A stretch of DNA of 64,000 nucleotides. It comes from Porphyridium purpureum (lineage: Eukaryota > Rhodophyta > Bangiophyceae > Porphyridiales > Porphyridiaceae). Location: positions 704,876-768,875 of the forward strand of contig VRMN01000010.1 in assembly GCA_008690995.1 (NCBI GenBank), read 5' to 3'. This document shows, piece after piece, positions 51,386 through 62,041 of the stretch. Made by a program: the position numbers and the translations under genes. The first letter of the stretch is position 1, and each line of letters begins with the position of its first letter. The notes beneath the pieces are model-generated. The model did not search any database. It was not told the origin of the DNA and saw only the letters and a list, made by a program, of their open reading frames with translations.

Positions 51386-51862
51386 GTCCGCGACGCAGGC
51401 TCTGCGCAGCGCAGCCGCACCCGAGCAGTCGTGCAGCGCGCCACGCGCGTGCGCACCCGCACGACCGGTGCTGAACAACTGTACCGTGGCCACGGCAGTG
51501 CACTGTACTGCGTGTCGGAGCCGCACGTGCTCAAGCGAGCAGGCGCGCTCGACGCGCCATAGCTGAGCGACTGGTTGGAGCGTCGCGCGGCGCCGTACGT
51601 GCTCGAGCTGACTTCGGGCGCGCGGTAATGCGAATGACTGCGGAGCCAGAGGTCTTCCTCGTGTGAAGCAGGAGGGGCTTCGACCGTGCGCACAGGGGTT
51701 TGCAGTGCGCGCGTACTTGCAGCAGCCGCGAGGTCGCTCGGGTCACCCTGCTTTTTCGTTCTGCGAGCCAAGAAATCAGCGTGCACAGGCAGCCCGGAGT
51801 GGTGTGGTCAATTGCGTCGAGGGCTTTTCTCGGTGGAGCTCAAGTGGGAGGCTCCGCTCGGG
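51386..51862. promoter_or_regulatory. Divergent spacer, PPR / PEX16 (right copy)
   Basis: 477 GC-rich bases, with ACTGTACC-type boxes near 51,480 and 51,503. Many small indels compared with 28,750-29,225. Confidence 0.4.
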
Positions 51863-53026
51863 ATGGCGCAGCAAAGCCCGCAAACGCGCGGCGGTATGTC
51901 TGGTTGCATGCCGCGACTCAAAGAGCTCATCGGCGACCTGCGGTACGCGGACTACTCGTTTCGGAAATGGATGTTGCAAAATGCTCAGCTCATGAGCTTG
52001 CTCGAGGACGTCACTCGCGCGTTGGCAGTAGTAATGCCTGGCAAACTCTCCGAGCTTACTGCTGAAAGCTGTCATTTTCTTATGGCACTTTTACACCTCT
52101 ATCGCGATGCTCCGGTGATTCACAAACAGCGTCATGCGTTTCCGCTGCATGCGGTTGTGCTTGGTGCGCTCCATATTCTCAAAAGCGCGCAATTGCTCAT
52201 CGAGATGCTAACTCGTCGAATTTACCGAAAGCAAGACAGGAACCGTATTCTCATTGTCCTCGTCATTGTTGAATTACTCAAGCTGATTTTGCGCTCATCT
52301 CTACTCTTCGGATTGCGACGGTGGCCTTTTCGCGCTCAGCAGCTGCTGACGGTGTCCGATGAAAGCTTTGAACCGGATTCAGGATCGAGTGCCCCAGCAG
52401 CATCGAGGTCTGGTCTGTGCCGCTGCAGAATCCATTCGAGTCACATCCGCACGGGCCGTTTATCAGGCAAGCGATTTCTTACTCTCGAGGCCGCGGGTTT
52501 GAAGGATGGTTTTGCTGAGGTGGGATCGAACAGTCAAGGCGAATATCAAGGACGGAACCAGCCAGAAGATACAAATGCATCTTCTAGCCCTTGCAATGAG
52601 TGTCTTGGTCACATGCACGATGACGGTTTTGGCGGACGCAATCACGAAGTTGTGGTCTCGGACCGGTCACTGCCGTGGAATGGCTTGATTGGAGAACTTT
52701 GCCATGTGTCTCGCCCGTCGGTAGAACTATTGCTGATGATGAAATTTGGTCCAATGTCTTGGATTCCATGGCTCGTCGCCCTCGGAATTGATGTATCCGG
52801 GATCAGCTTGGTGCCAAGCGAGTCAGATGCCGATCGCGCGGAGAAGCTGCGGCGCAAACTTGCACTTGTCTACTTTCTCGCACGAAATCCCGTTTACAGC
52901 AGAGTCATTCGTCGCCATGTGCTAGGTCGCCTGACCAAGCTGCCTCTGGCTGGTGGTTTGATCAGTGGTGGTGTCGAAGTGCTGGATGCGATTCAAGCCT
53001 ACTGGTTTTATGTTAGTGCGTCCTAA
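51863..53026 (+). CDS. PEX16: PEX16 (right copy)
   Basis: 387 residues from ATG 51863, same translation as the left copy at 27,586-28,749: MPGKLSELTAESCHFLMALL, KQDRNRILIVLVIVELLK, WIPWLVALGIDVSG and KLRRKLALVYFLARNPVYSR. Peroxisomal membrane protein import factor. If both arms are real, the gene is duplicated with no coding change. Confidence 0.88.
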   Translation: MAQQSPQTRGGMSGCMPRLKELIGDLRYADYSFRKWMLQNAQLMSLLEDVTRALAVVMPGKLSELTAESCHFLMALLHLYRDAPVIHKQRHAFPLHAVVLGALHILKSAQLLIEMLTRRIYRKQDRNRILIVLVIVELLKLILRSSLLFGLRRWPFRAQQLLTVSDESFEPDSGSSAPAASRSGLCRCRIHSSHIRTGRLSGKRFLTLEAAGLKDGFAEVGSNSQGEYQGRNQPEDTNASSSPCNECLGHMHDDGFGGRNHEVVVSDRSLPWNGLIGELCHVSRPSVELLLMMKFGPMSWIPWLVALGIDVSGISLVPSESDADRAEKLRRKLALVYFLARNPVYSRVIRRHVLGRLTKLPLAGGLISGGVEVLDAIQAYWFYVSAS

Positions 53027-53087
53027 AAGGGCGATTCACAACGAGTTCAAGGCAGGACAGATCAGTGGGTTTAGCCTCACAAAAAAA

Positions 53088-54224
53088 TCAGTGGGAAGAC
53101 AGGGAGCTTTCTGCGGTTTCCGCGGCACCTTTCGGTGTGCAGGTACCAGTACTACCTGATCCCATCCGACGTCTCTTGGTGTGGACCGTCCCCGCCGCAG
53201 AACCGGTCTTAGTGCCGTTGCTGCCGTTTCCTTCGGTGGCTTGTTTTGCTTTGCTTGCAAATGAGGGCCATTCACGCTGAAATCGATGCTTCAAATCACG
53301 GAATCGCGGGTCTGTGCTGTGCTCGGCAAACTCATTCTTGAATTCCAGCAAAACCTCATCCGTTTCAAAGAGAGAGCACCGAAGGTGGCTCGGAAATCTG
53401 GACGGTCGCCGGAGCCACCGAACAAATACTTGCTCGACAAACTGCTCCCAGCGATCCGTGCCTGACTGCGGTGATTTGGTTTTCACGTTCTGGTCAACAA
53501 GCCAGCTTTCGCTGAAGCTCGCGAATGAACGATGCGGAGGCACTGATGAAGTGCAAGAACAGTCCTGTCCGGGCGAACAGAGCACGCACCGCAGAATTTC
53601 TTCCGTGTTCCAGCGCCAGAACGCGTCTTCAACTCGTAATCGCTCTGAATAGTTCTCAACTGCGACGGCCGCTGTCGGCGGAGCCGCCAGCACCGCCGGC
53701 CGCGAGCTCGTCCCGCCGGCTTTGAGTGCACTTATTCCAGACGGGGGCACTGGCGTATTCAAAAGCTCGAAGCACAAGGTCTCCGTAAACTCTCGACCCA
53801 CGGTGCCATGTTCCAAAAGCACGTGAAGTTGCAGCACGACCACATTTCCCGGAAAGGCGTAGCTTTCGACCCAGCCCCACGCGCCGCCAGGAAGAGGTTC
53901 TGTGCGGGCAGCAAAACGCGAGCCCATGAGACGTTGCTGATGAAAGTCGGGCGGTGCAAGCAGGCGCTTTCTGTTGGATGACCGCGGCGCGGCCAAGTGA
54001 AAGAGCACGCCTGCGATGTAGTTCTCGCTGCGCGCGTGCGCCGGGACGAACATAGCGACCTGCTCCGCGGCGACGCTGGACCTATGCAAGAAGATGGCGT
54101 TCTTTTCGCGACACACGAGACCGCTCCGCAGCGCCGGCACCGGTGAGTGCGCATCTGTCACGAGCCAGCGCAGAACGTCGTCCTGCCGCAGCACGTCCTC
54201 GTGCAACGCTCGAATGTGGTCCAT
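53088..54224 (-). CDS. Hypothetical protein, possibly nuclear (right copy)
   Basis: 378 residues from ATG 54224; same translation as 26,388-27,524, with the CVLCSPGQDCSC segment and the HTKRRRMGSG basic cluster. The upstream open frame differs from the left copy because of indels, which supports the MDHIRAL start as the real one. Confidence 0.65.
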   Translation of the reverse strand: MDHIRALHEDVLRQDDVLRWLVTDAHSPVPALRSGLVCREKNAIFLHRSSVAAEQVAMFVPAHARSENYIAGVLFHLAAPRSSNRKRLLAPPDFHQQRLMGSRFAARTEPLPGGAWGWVESYAFPGNVVVLQLHVLLEHGTVGREFTETLCFELLNTPVPPSGISALKAGGTSSRPAVLAAPPTAAVAVENYSERLRVEDAFWRWNTEEILRCVLCSPGQDCSCTSSVPPHRSFASFSESWLVDQNVKTKSPQSGTDRWEQFVEQVFVRWLRRPSRFPSHLRCSLFETDEVLLEFKNEFAEHSTDPRFRDLKHRFQREWPSFASKAKQATEGNGSNGTKTGSAAGTVHTKRRRMGSGSTGTCTPKGAAETAESSLSSH

Positions 54225-54547
54225 AGTCACCCGGCCGCACGCGCCGCGCAGTGAACCACAACAGGCGAGGACGAGAGGCGCCGCAGTTGCCGGCGTCCGC
54301 GCGCGGTTTAGCACCTTTGCCCGCGGCAGGAGGTTGGCGTTGCAGCGAACGCTGGTTTGCGGCGCCGCACGTGCCGAGCGCCCTCGACCAGAGGTCAATT
54401 TACTCGTACAGCGCGCGCACTCACTGTACCTTCTGGGCGTTCTGGCCGCCCGCGTTTTGGCGCGAAGCGAACAGAGGAGGGCGGCGCGTGGGAGCGCAAC
54501 GCTAGAACGGTCGCGATGCAAGGGCGGAAGACAGAGGATCTCGCTGG
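54225..54547. promoter_or_regulatory. Divergent promoter, DCC1 / hypothetical gene (right copy)
   Basis: 323 bases. Boxes near 54,400-54,430 correspond to the left pair; one is altered by an extra base (CTCGTACAG on the plus strand). Many single-base indels compared with 26,070-26,387. Confidence 0.45.
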
Positions 54548-55789
54548 ATGACGACGCACGCGCACGCATTGCCCGGAGGCAGTGCTACGAGCGCCTCTGT
54601 GGTGCCCGACAACGACGCATGGGTGCATGAGGCGCTGCGCGGCCAATTCCGCGGCTGGTCATGTTCGCGCGTGCATTTTGCATACCCGCTGGACACGCGC
54701 CGCTCGTATCTTGTCGAGCTTCCGCAGCATGTGCTCAGCGCCCTCGAAGAACGAGAGGAAATTCAGTTCAAAGGCGCGCAGGCAAGCACGGGTGCGGTGC
54801 TTTGCACGCACGAGCGGACATATGCGCTGCAATTTCGGGAGAACTCGAACGCACTGTTTCTCCTGGACCAGTCTGCGTCTGCTTCGTTGGAGAACGGAGC
54901 GAGAGAACCTCCTGCTCTGTCGCTGCCCATTCGTATGGCCATGCATGGCTCCGTCGAGCTCACCCACACCGCCCCCCATGTGCGACCGTTGCGCGACCTA
55001 TTGGCGCCTCACATTCTGAAAAGTGGCGATGGCCTGCGTCAACCATCAAATGAGTCGTCTTCTTCATCTGCAGATGGACTGGGAATAGAATGGTCCATCA
55101 TCGAAGAGCAAGTGCTGGCGAGCGCTGCTGAGATTCGATCAACTTTGAAAGAACTATGCGCTGTCGAGCGGAACTCTGGGGTTTGGATACGTCTGGACCC
55201 CGACCTGGTGCTCGAGACGCTTTCCTTGCTCTTTGACACAATTATTCTGCAGCAGTGGTGCTCTGCTGCCTTCCCACGTGACGAGCTTGAATCAGAAATG
55301 GCGAAGGACTGTGCGCACGAACTTGTGCGCGCTGTCGTAGGTCTGTTCTGCACCCCGAGTGAGCGGCATACAGGCTGGGAGCAGTGGGACAGAGATCGTT
55401 TGCTTCGATTTTCAGGAGAACATTTACTGGAGCAGCGGTGCAGCACTAGTCCTGACGAGGAGCTTGACTTTATGTCAGCTTGGGGAAAGCTCCTGCCGGA
55501 CGACGTGAAACCAGAGCTCGGTACACTGAGGGGCTTGTTTGTGATGGATCGAACCAGGCTGAAGTATACCCCGTACTGGCGACTCTCCATGGAGCCTGCG
55601 ATGCGCTTTTCGCAGCTCTTTGCGCTGCAGTCCTCGTGGTCACGCTCGGAAATTGAGCCATTCTTGAAAGATCTGTGCGGTGAGAACGAAGGACATTTGG
55701 ATCAAATGCTGCGACGCCATGCAAAACTCGTCCATGGTCTGGGCGGCCAGAACTACGTAGCACGCGCACCCGTAATTCCTTCTAGATGA
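54548..55789 (+). CDS. DCC1: DCC1 (right copy)
   Basis: 413 residues from ATG 54548. Same domains as the left copy (VLCTHERTYAL; RGLFVMDRT; WSRSEIEPFLKDLCGE). Two replacements are visible: Met for Ile in YWRLSMEPAM and Ser for Phe three residues from the end. Clamp-loader/cohesion subunit. Confidence 0.88.
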   Translation: MTTHAHALPGGSATSASVVPDNDAWVHEALRGQFRGWSCSRVHFAYPLDTRRSYLVELPQHVLSALEEREEIQFKGAQASTGAVLCTHERTYALQFRENSNALFLLDQSASASLENGAREPPALSLPIRMAMHGSVELTHTAPHVRPLRDLLAPHILKSGDGLRQPSNESSSSSADGLGIEWSIIEEQVLASAAEIRSTLKELCAVERNSGVWIRLDPDLVLETLSLLFDTIILQQWCSAAFPRDELESEMAKDCAHELVRAVVGLFCTPSERHTGWEQWDRDRLLRFSGEHLLEQRCSTSPDEELDFMSAWGKLLPDDVKPELGTLRGLFVMDRTRLKYTPYWRLSMEPAMRFSQLFALQSSWSRSEIEPFLKDLCGENEGHLDQMLRRHAKLVHGLGGQNYVARAPVIPSR

Positions 55790-57292
55790 TATTTCTTTGG
55801 AAATGAAGAGCGCCTGCTCGGGGAGGCGGTGTCGTTCCATGCCATTTGCCGGAGAGAAAAATAAACCTGTGTATGCCTGAGTGAGCGCTACGTCTGCCCG
55901 CCTCGCGAACCCCGCAAGAAGAACTAAAACATAGCCTTCGTGATGAATGCGGATCCGTTGCAGAGCTGCGGCGCGGGTTTGTTCCATGCGAACAGTGTGT
56001 GGATGAGGGGCACTGCGTCCACCGCTTACATGCCGCGCGTGTCAGTGTCGCTCTGATCGTCGCAGCATTTTTGTGCCGGGACACCAGAGGATGGAGCCAG
56101 CACGACGTCGCGGCGGCAGCAGCAGCAGCCACGGGCGCACACGAACGCCCGCGCATCGGGTGCCCGCACGCGCGGTGTAAAGCGTCAGTTTCAAATACAT
56201 TTGAAAATCCGTGAAATGTTTGTCGGGCTGTTGCGGGCAGGCGCCGCATCGCACGGGTGGCAGACCTGTTTCAAAATGCACGCGCACCCGCACGCGCTGC
56301 TGGGCGTCGGAGGCGCATCGCCGGGCGCGGCCTTGCAACGGTCGGGGAGTACGCAGCCACATGCTCGTTACGCTCTGCGGGCCACGTGGCTCGGTGCGTA
56401 GGCACGCGGCAGGCCGCACGCAGAGCGTGTTGGGGCTTTCGCACGGCGCGTAGTTGCGCGTCCGGCATGCACGGCTGTGCGGCTGCGTTGCTGAGGAGTG
56501 CGCATCACCTGCGCATCGGGTGGGTGGCACTATTCGAACGTTGAACTCATTTGATCACACACGAATTGTCCGCCAAGTGCGATGAGGTCGGGCCTCTGTG
56601 CGGTCAATGAGGTTCGGGCTCCTACAAAGGGGGGCGGTCACAGTTGGTCGACCTTCACTCTGCTCCTAGGCGCCCTGGCACAACAAGAAGCCGGCGGGTA
56701 CGTGAGGTTACCCACGTGCCTGAGGCCGGGTGTCGCAGCCTTCGAGAAGTAGGAGCTCGCGTGACGGGACAACGTTCAACCTCCAAGACATTGCAGGCGC
56801 GTGGCTCAGATTTTCGACGGGCCGGGTTGTGTGTCCGGTCGTGTCCTGCAGCCAAGGTGCACGGAGATTTCCCAGCGATTCAAATATCCATTCCAAAAGG
56901 GAAGGGCTCAGCGTCCCTCGGCGCAGCGCGCGGAGACACGCTCAATGCAAGTGACGGCCGTGACCAACTGTTGAACATTTTGTCGAAAGTCTCAACCCAC
57001 CGTTGGACCGGTCTTTGCTTTCCGTGGTGGATATCAGAGCAGAGATTCCAGCGCGTTGTGGTGAACGCGCCAAAGGTCAGGTGGAAGATTGACTGTCTTT
57101 TTACACCGTGGTCAGCAGCAGCGCTATATCTTACCCAATTTTGCGGCCAAAGAGGAACGCGCGCCTTGTCCTTGGGACTCGGTAGCTGCTCAGGTTGCGG
57201 GAAATCGCACAGGCAGGCAGCGTGGGGCTCATCAACGATAGCAACATAACAGAACGTGTCACACCGCCTTCTCGTAAGAAATTGACTTTGAA
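55790..57292. other. Spacer with variable GC-rich block (right copy of 23,332-24,827)
   Basis: Close match to the left arm at both ends, strongly changed in the GC-rich middle (about 56,040-56,530). The 201-codon ATG-less open frame (56,644-57,249) is preserved exactly. No gene called. Confidence 0.4.
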
Positions 57293-58459
57293 ATGGAGCG
57301 CAAACCAACAAAGCCATTCGTTCGTTTTGGGCCATCGAAGAAAAGCACGCAGACGTCGGGAACCGAGAAGGAACGGAGCAAACGTGCAAATGCACTGTCG
57401 AAGGAACGTGCCGACTCTAGGCCGCCAGCGGAATCCCTTGTCGGCATTGTGAACGAAACGCAGCGCCAACAGCAGCCGCCAGACTTTGCACGCCCCAAAA
57501 GCCAGAGTCTTTCGACGGGTCGCGCACAGTACTCTGACCGCGACATAAGCTATGAAACTGGAAAGCTGAAGAATTTGACCTTTCATGTTGCACCGGAGAG
57601 GCGGACAAGCATCACAGACATGTTGCAGATCTCAAAACGACAGACCTTGAGCGTGCCCCGTGATCAAGTTGTGCGACCGGGACATAGAGTGGCGACGGTG
57701 GAGAAGATGAGAAAGAACCCGCTCGTGTCGGAACCCGAAATTCAGGCGGTCGTCAGTGAAAAGAGAGAAAGTCGATCCTTGGTGATTATGCCTGTGTCTC
57801 CGTCAGAGGAACGGCTCTTCGACGCATGTGCTCCGACTTGGGTTGCAAAGTCCGACGAGACGGAGGAGCGTAGCGATGGAGAAGGACCACGTAGGAGTTA
57901 TCTTTCACGAGATTTCGGGTCTGGAAACCTCCGCAATCGTCATGAAAGCTGTGATCGAGTTTTGTTCGAGAGCTTGGACGGTGGTGAAGCGCGGCCTTGC
58001 AGAGACGAAGAAATACAAGCCGTCGAACTCGATGCCAACACACGCTTGGGCAAGGCAGAGATTTCGTCTTCTCGTTTAGTGTGGGGAGATGCGGGAGTAT
58101 GTGATACGGACTACGACCAGTACGCCGTGGGTCAGAGAAAAAAGAGCTTGAGTCGGTCGCGTTCCCGAGAACACTCATTCTCACGCAATAAGACTGACCG
58201 AACGGACCGGCCGTATGGCGAGCGTGTGGTGACCGCATCGACGGGGCATATGTCAAGAAAGAGTTCTGTGAAGTCGACGAATTCCTTGAGAATGAATATG
58301 AAGGGCATGCTGCAGAAGAGTTGGCTTCGATCATTCAGCAAGATGACCTCAGGGATTTCGAGCGATGATGGCGACCCTGATTTGAATGTTACTGAACACG
58401 AAATTGTGGATGACGAGGCGGAGGATCGGATCCCGCTTCTGAACCGCATTAATTTTTGA
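57293..58459 (+). CDS. Hypothetical basic, Ser/Arg-rich protein (right copy)
   Basis: 388 residues from ATG 57293, same translation as 22,165-23,331, including the RS-like patch KKSLSRSRSREHSFSRNK and acidic tail. Function unknown. Confidence 0.65.
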   Translation: MERKPTKPFVRFGPSKKSTQTSGTEKERSKRANALSKERADSRPPAESLVGIVNETQRQQQPPDFARPKSQSLSTGRAQYSDRDISYETGKLKNLTFHVAPERRTSITDMLQISKRQTLSVPRDQVVRPGHRVATVEKMRKNPLVSEPEIQAVVSEKRESRSLVIMPVSPSEERLFDACAPTWVAKSDETEERSDGEGPRRSYLSRDFGSGNLRNRHESCDRVLFESLDGGEARPCRDEEIQAVELDANTRLGKAEISSSRLVWGDAGVCDTDYDQYAVGQRKKSLSRSRSREHSFSRNKTDRTDRPYGERVVTASTGHMSRKSSVKSTNSLRMNMKGMLQKSWLRSFSKMTSGISSDDGDPDLNVTEHEIVDDEAEDRIPLLNRINF

Positions 58460-58659
58460 TAACTGCTTTAATTATAGATGGACGAAGGAAGACCTTACCC
58501 TGTAAGAGCACCGCCTACATCATGTGCTTGAGATGATCAGCCGCACACGATCCGGCGGAGTAGAAGCGTACGATTGCGAAATCGCACATTTTTTGGCCAC
58601 GTATCTTTTCTTCGAGGGCTTGGGCACCCAGAACTACTTAAACGCGAAAGCTTTCTAAT

Positions 58660-59268
58660 CTACTCGTCGTCATCGCCGAGTAAGCGATCAAGAGCGCTGA
58701 AATCCACGCCACCGCTAGGGGAAGCACCAGGAGGCTCAGAGGGACCACTTTTTTTCTCTTTCGGGGACTCCCCAGCGTCATCACTTTCAATGGAGGAAAA
58801 CTGCTCTTCAAGTCGCTTTCGCTGTTCAGCCTTCTTTTTGAGCTTCTCCTCTTCGTCCATACGATTGGCTGTGGTGTCAATGAAGCGACCCGTGATGCGC
58901 AATTCTTCTTCACGCTCTTTTTCCTCTTGAGAAGCGGCAAAGGTATCCCAAATCTTGCCCGTTCCACCCATCACCGTCATGCCGCCGGCCACGAACACTG
59001 CAAGGCCTGTCAGTCGAGCGGACCTCATCCAGGTTGAGTCCATCTCCATGTCCTCGAGGTGAAGAATCTCTTCCTCTGCTTCTGAATACTTTAGCAGTTT
59101 CTTGGACTTGATGAAGCGCTCGCCGATGAATTCTTCTTTGTTGATGCCGAGCTGCTCGATGGGAACGCTAAACGCAACTTGGCCCTGGCGACGCTCGAGG
59201 GCGCGAGCCGCCCTGGCGGCGCCGCCGCTGACGACGCCGTGGATGCGCCGGCACCAAGGTGTAATCAT
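58660..59268 (-). CDS. One-membrane-segment protein (right copy), N-terminus altered
   Basis: From ATG 59268 (MITPWCRRIHGVVSGG) 202 residues are read; the frame is open upstream to 59568 without an ATG. From RAARALERRQGQVAFSVPI on it equals the left protein apart from Glu for Asp near residue 140 (MDEEEK). Upstream, the ATG used in the left arm (21173) falls in another frame here because of several indels around 59,215-59,360. Either the transit peptide is lost in this copy or the sequence contains errors. Confidence 0.55.
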   Translation of the reverse strand: MITPWCRRIHGVVSGGAARAARALERRQGQVAFSVPIEQLGINKEEFIGERFIKSKKLLKYSEAEEEILHLEDMEMDSTWMRSARLTGLAVFVAGGMTVMGGTGKIWDTFAASQEEKEREEELRITGRFIDTTANRMDEEEKLKKKAEQRKRLEEQFSSIESDDAGESPKEKKSGPSEPPGASPSGGVDFSALDRLLGDDDE

Positions 59269-59703
59269 GACGGCGGCCAGCGCGAGCGCAGCCTTGAGCG
59301 CGTTTCGCAGTGCGCGCTTGCCGGATGATGGTTTGCGGCTCTTCGCCGGGTGCGTCCTCCACGCGACCGCGACTGCTTCCCCGGGGGCTGCGAGGCGCAC
59401 ATGAGCGGAGGCTTGGCCGCGCGAGATGTGCGCGCGGGCGTGCCATAACTGCTTCCACAAACGAACGCGTGCATGATGCTCTTTGAACGCAAATGGGGCG
59501 TGCCTGTGCTCCCGCTTCCCACGGCGGCCGCCACGCAGCGAGCCGAGCGCGATCTCTCGCAAGGCCAATAACTGTACACTATGTCCCCAAAGCTGTACCC
59601 CCGTTTTCGGAAGGGGGGCATTCTGACTGGTTTACTGCGGAATTGAAGGACGCGTGCAGCGCAGGAGGCGTCCGACGCGTGGACAGGCGCAGCTCCCGCG
59701 CTT

Positions 59704-61593
59704 TCAGACAAGCCCGCGGACCTCCAGAATGCTGACGCGGCGCTGGATTGAGTCCAGCATCGCGGCATCCTCGGAGGCCGCCAACGCCTCGGCAGTCGGC
59801 GACTTGACAATGGGGAACAAGTTCAAATCACGGAATCGCGCGATGTCTGCCGGTTCGTACACGCCGTTGACAATCAAGTCCACGACCTTCAGGAGCGGAA
59901 AGTCAGCCTCCCAGCCTTTGATCTTTAAGCACGACTGCACCTCGTGGCTCGTCAGCGTCCCTTGCAGTTTCTGACCGTGCAACAGCTCGGCTTCCAATGT
60001 ATCGAACGAATCAGAGCCTCCACGCTTTGCGAATTCCATCGCGACCTTGTGATTTCGGCCTCCGGAGCACGTGGCAATCAAGTCGGCGACTCCACAAGCT
60101 TCGAAGAAGGTGGATTCCCGTACAGACGGATACAGGCGAATTGACAGCTCGCGCATTTCTTTCAGTCCCTCCCTGAGAATGACGGCCTTGCAGTTATCGA
60201 GATACCCAGAGCCGTCAGCAAAGCCGGCCGCCAAAGCTACTACATTCTTCAGCGTGCCACTCATTTCGGCACCTTCAACGTCTGAAATGATGTCAATGTA
60301 GAAATACTCCGTGTGGAAGAGCAATTTGAGCAAACGCGCGTGCTCAACATTCTTCGACGCAATGGTAGCTTCACACAAAGATCCCGGTCCAATTTGATTG
60401 GCAATATTTGCTCCCATCAGCACTGAGCAGTCGACCATCAGTGTGCGCTGAATCATGGTCGAAATCAATTGCGGACCGTCAGTCCGCACTCTCATTCCCT
60501 TGATGAGCGAAATAGCAAAGCAGCCCGGTTTGACATGGCTCTTAATTTGCAGGCACAGCCGGTGCACGAATTGATGTGGCGTGCAAAAAATAAGGATATC
60601 TGCGTCCTGTACTACAGACACGATATCCGAGCAAGCCTCGACATTGTCCCCAAAATGACAGCCCGGGAGGTATTTCGGATTCTCGTGAGTCCGGTTGATA
60701 AGCTCTGTCAGCTTTTCACCATTGTGCTCTTCTTCAAACACCCACATCTTCACCTTTGGATAGAAAATGCGCCTGCTCCGTGCATTTTCAGCCACCATGC
60801 GCATGCTTGCACACGCCCATGCCCCGCTGCCGATCATGGCAACCTTGAGACGAGGAAGAGCTTCCGCAAGTACGGCATGATCATCGACAAACCAATCCGC
60901 TTCCTTCATGACTGCTTCGCGCTGAACCACGCCTCCATACCCAATAAAAAGATCTGCACCACCGGTTTCCTGCCCAGCTTCGAGGTCGGTGATGCCATCC
61001 CCAACCATAACGATGGTATTATACGGGCGTTTCTCTCGTATGCGGCGAATGGCCTCGGGCTTGCCACCACCACGAGACGTCGGCTCCTTTGGGTCAAACG
61101 TCGTGACGCGCAAACTTTGGCTGCTGACCTGATCCTCCTCGGCGTTGTCGTCGGCCATGTACACGAAGCGGTTCGCAAATATGTTGGACTTTGGGACGCC
61201 CAGCGCCTTTGCGACTGGCAAAATGAGCTCACGAAATCCGCCGGAAATGAGAAACACCTCGACATTGCGCGCCTGGAGCTCCTCAATCAGCGTGCGAATG
61301 TTCGGCACGAGGCGCTTTTCGACGGGATGAGAGTTAACGAAAGCCTGGATCTTCTGAGTCGTCAGGTTCATGGCGTCGAGCCTCTGCTGCAGCGCGGTCT
61401 CGAGATCCAGGTGGCCATCCATTGCGGCGTTTGTGATCTTCTGGATCTGCTCGCCGACGCCCAGAAACTCGCCCAGCGCGTCGAGGCTATCGTTGATCGT
61501 GATGGTGCAATCGATGTCGAAGGCGACGCACTCTGCGTTGCGCCATAGCTGCAGCACCTCCGGCGACGCGTCGCGCCGCACCATGCCCTCCAT
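59704..61593 (-). CDS. Fused HAD phosphatase / glycerol-3-phosphate dehydrogenase (right copy)
   Basis: 629 residues from ATG 61593, same translation as 19,026-20,915 by inspection, with DIDCTIT, VGDGITDLEA, GSGAWACA and GTLKNVVALAAG. Here the upstream frame is not open far, which supports the MEGMVRRDAS start chosen in the left arm. Confidence 0.92.
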   Translation of the reverse strand: MEGMVRRDASPEVLQLWRNAECVAFDIDCTITINDSLDALGEFLGVGEQIQKITNAAMDGHLDLETALQQRLDAMNLTTQKIQAFVNSHPVEKRLVPNIRTLIEELQARNVEVFLISGGFRELILPVAKALGVPKSNIFANRFVYMADDNAEEDQVSSQSLRVTTFDPKEPTSRGGGKPEAIRRIREKRPYNTIVMVGDGITDLEAGQETGGADLFIGYGGVVQREAVMKEADWFVDDHAVLAEALPRLKVAMIGSGAWACASMRMVAENARSRRIFYPKVKMWVFEEEHNGEKLTELINRTHENPKYLPGCHFGDNVEACSDIVSVVQDADILIFCTPHQFVHRLCLQIKSHVKPGCFAISLIKGMRVRTDGPQLISTMIQRTLMVDCSVLMGANIANQIGPGSLCEATIASKNVEHARLLKLLFHTEYFYIDIISDVEGAEMSGTLKNVVALAAGFADGSGYLDNCKAVILREGLKEMRELSIRLYPSVRESTFFEACGVADLIATCSGGRNHKVAMEFAKRGGSDSFDTLEAELLHGQKLQGTLTSHEVQSCLKIKGWEADFPLLKVVDLIVNGVYEPADIARFRDLNLFPIVKSPTAEALAASEDAAMLDSIQRRVSILEVRGLV

Positions 61594-62041
61594 CCCGCCT
61601 TTCTGCCACTGCCGTATCGCGTCCCTTCCCCTGCCCGCGCCTCAGCCCTGAGGCTGTACTTTCACCAACGCTGCGCAATGCGCTCACCGGACTCCCAACT
61701 GACATTGAGCTGCGCGCGCCTTCCGGCACCGCACAAACACTGTACCCCGCACCGCATCCGCACTGTACCTCAGTACCGCATCCGCATTCGTACCTCGCAC
61801 CGCATCCGTATTCGTACCCCCGCACCGTATCCGCACTGTACCCGCAACTCTATCCGCAATCTGTACCTCCGCCGCGCTGCATCACAGAAACCCTAATCGG
61901 CGGTTGGGGAGGTACAGCGCACCTTCGTACCTCGAGCAATGGAGGCGCGACTGGCGCGCAGCCGCGTTGCGCGTGCTGCGGGCGCGAGTGGGCGATTCGC
62001 GGCTGCCCTCGCGCAATGGTTGGTGCATCGTAGTGGCGCGA
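61594..62041. promoter_or_regulatory. Divergent promoter, HAD-GPDH / GH98-like (right copy)
   Basis: About 450 bases, longer or shorter than the left copy at several places (net 41 bases). It contains the degenerate minisatellite at 61,741-61,866, where several GTACAG boxes have become GTACGA-like. Confidence 0.45.
61741..61866 (-). repeat. Degenerate minisatellite (partner of 18,794-18,912)
   Basis: On the minus strand, units of the form GGTACAGTGCGGATGCGGTGC and altered forms (GGTACGAATGCGG, GGTACAGATTGCGG). More units and more changes than in the left arm. Confidence 0.75.
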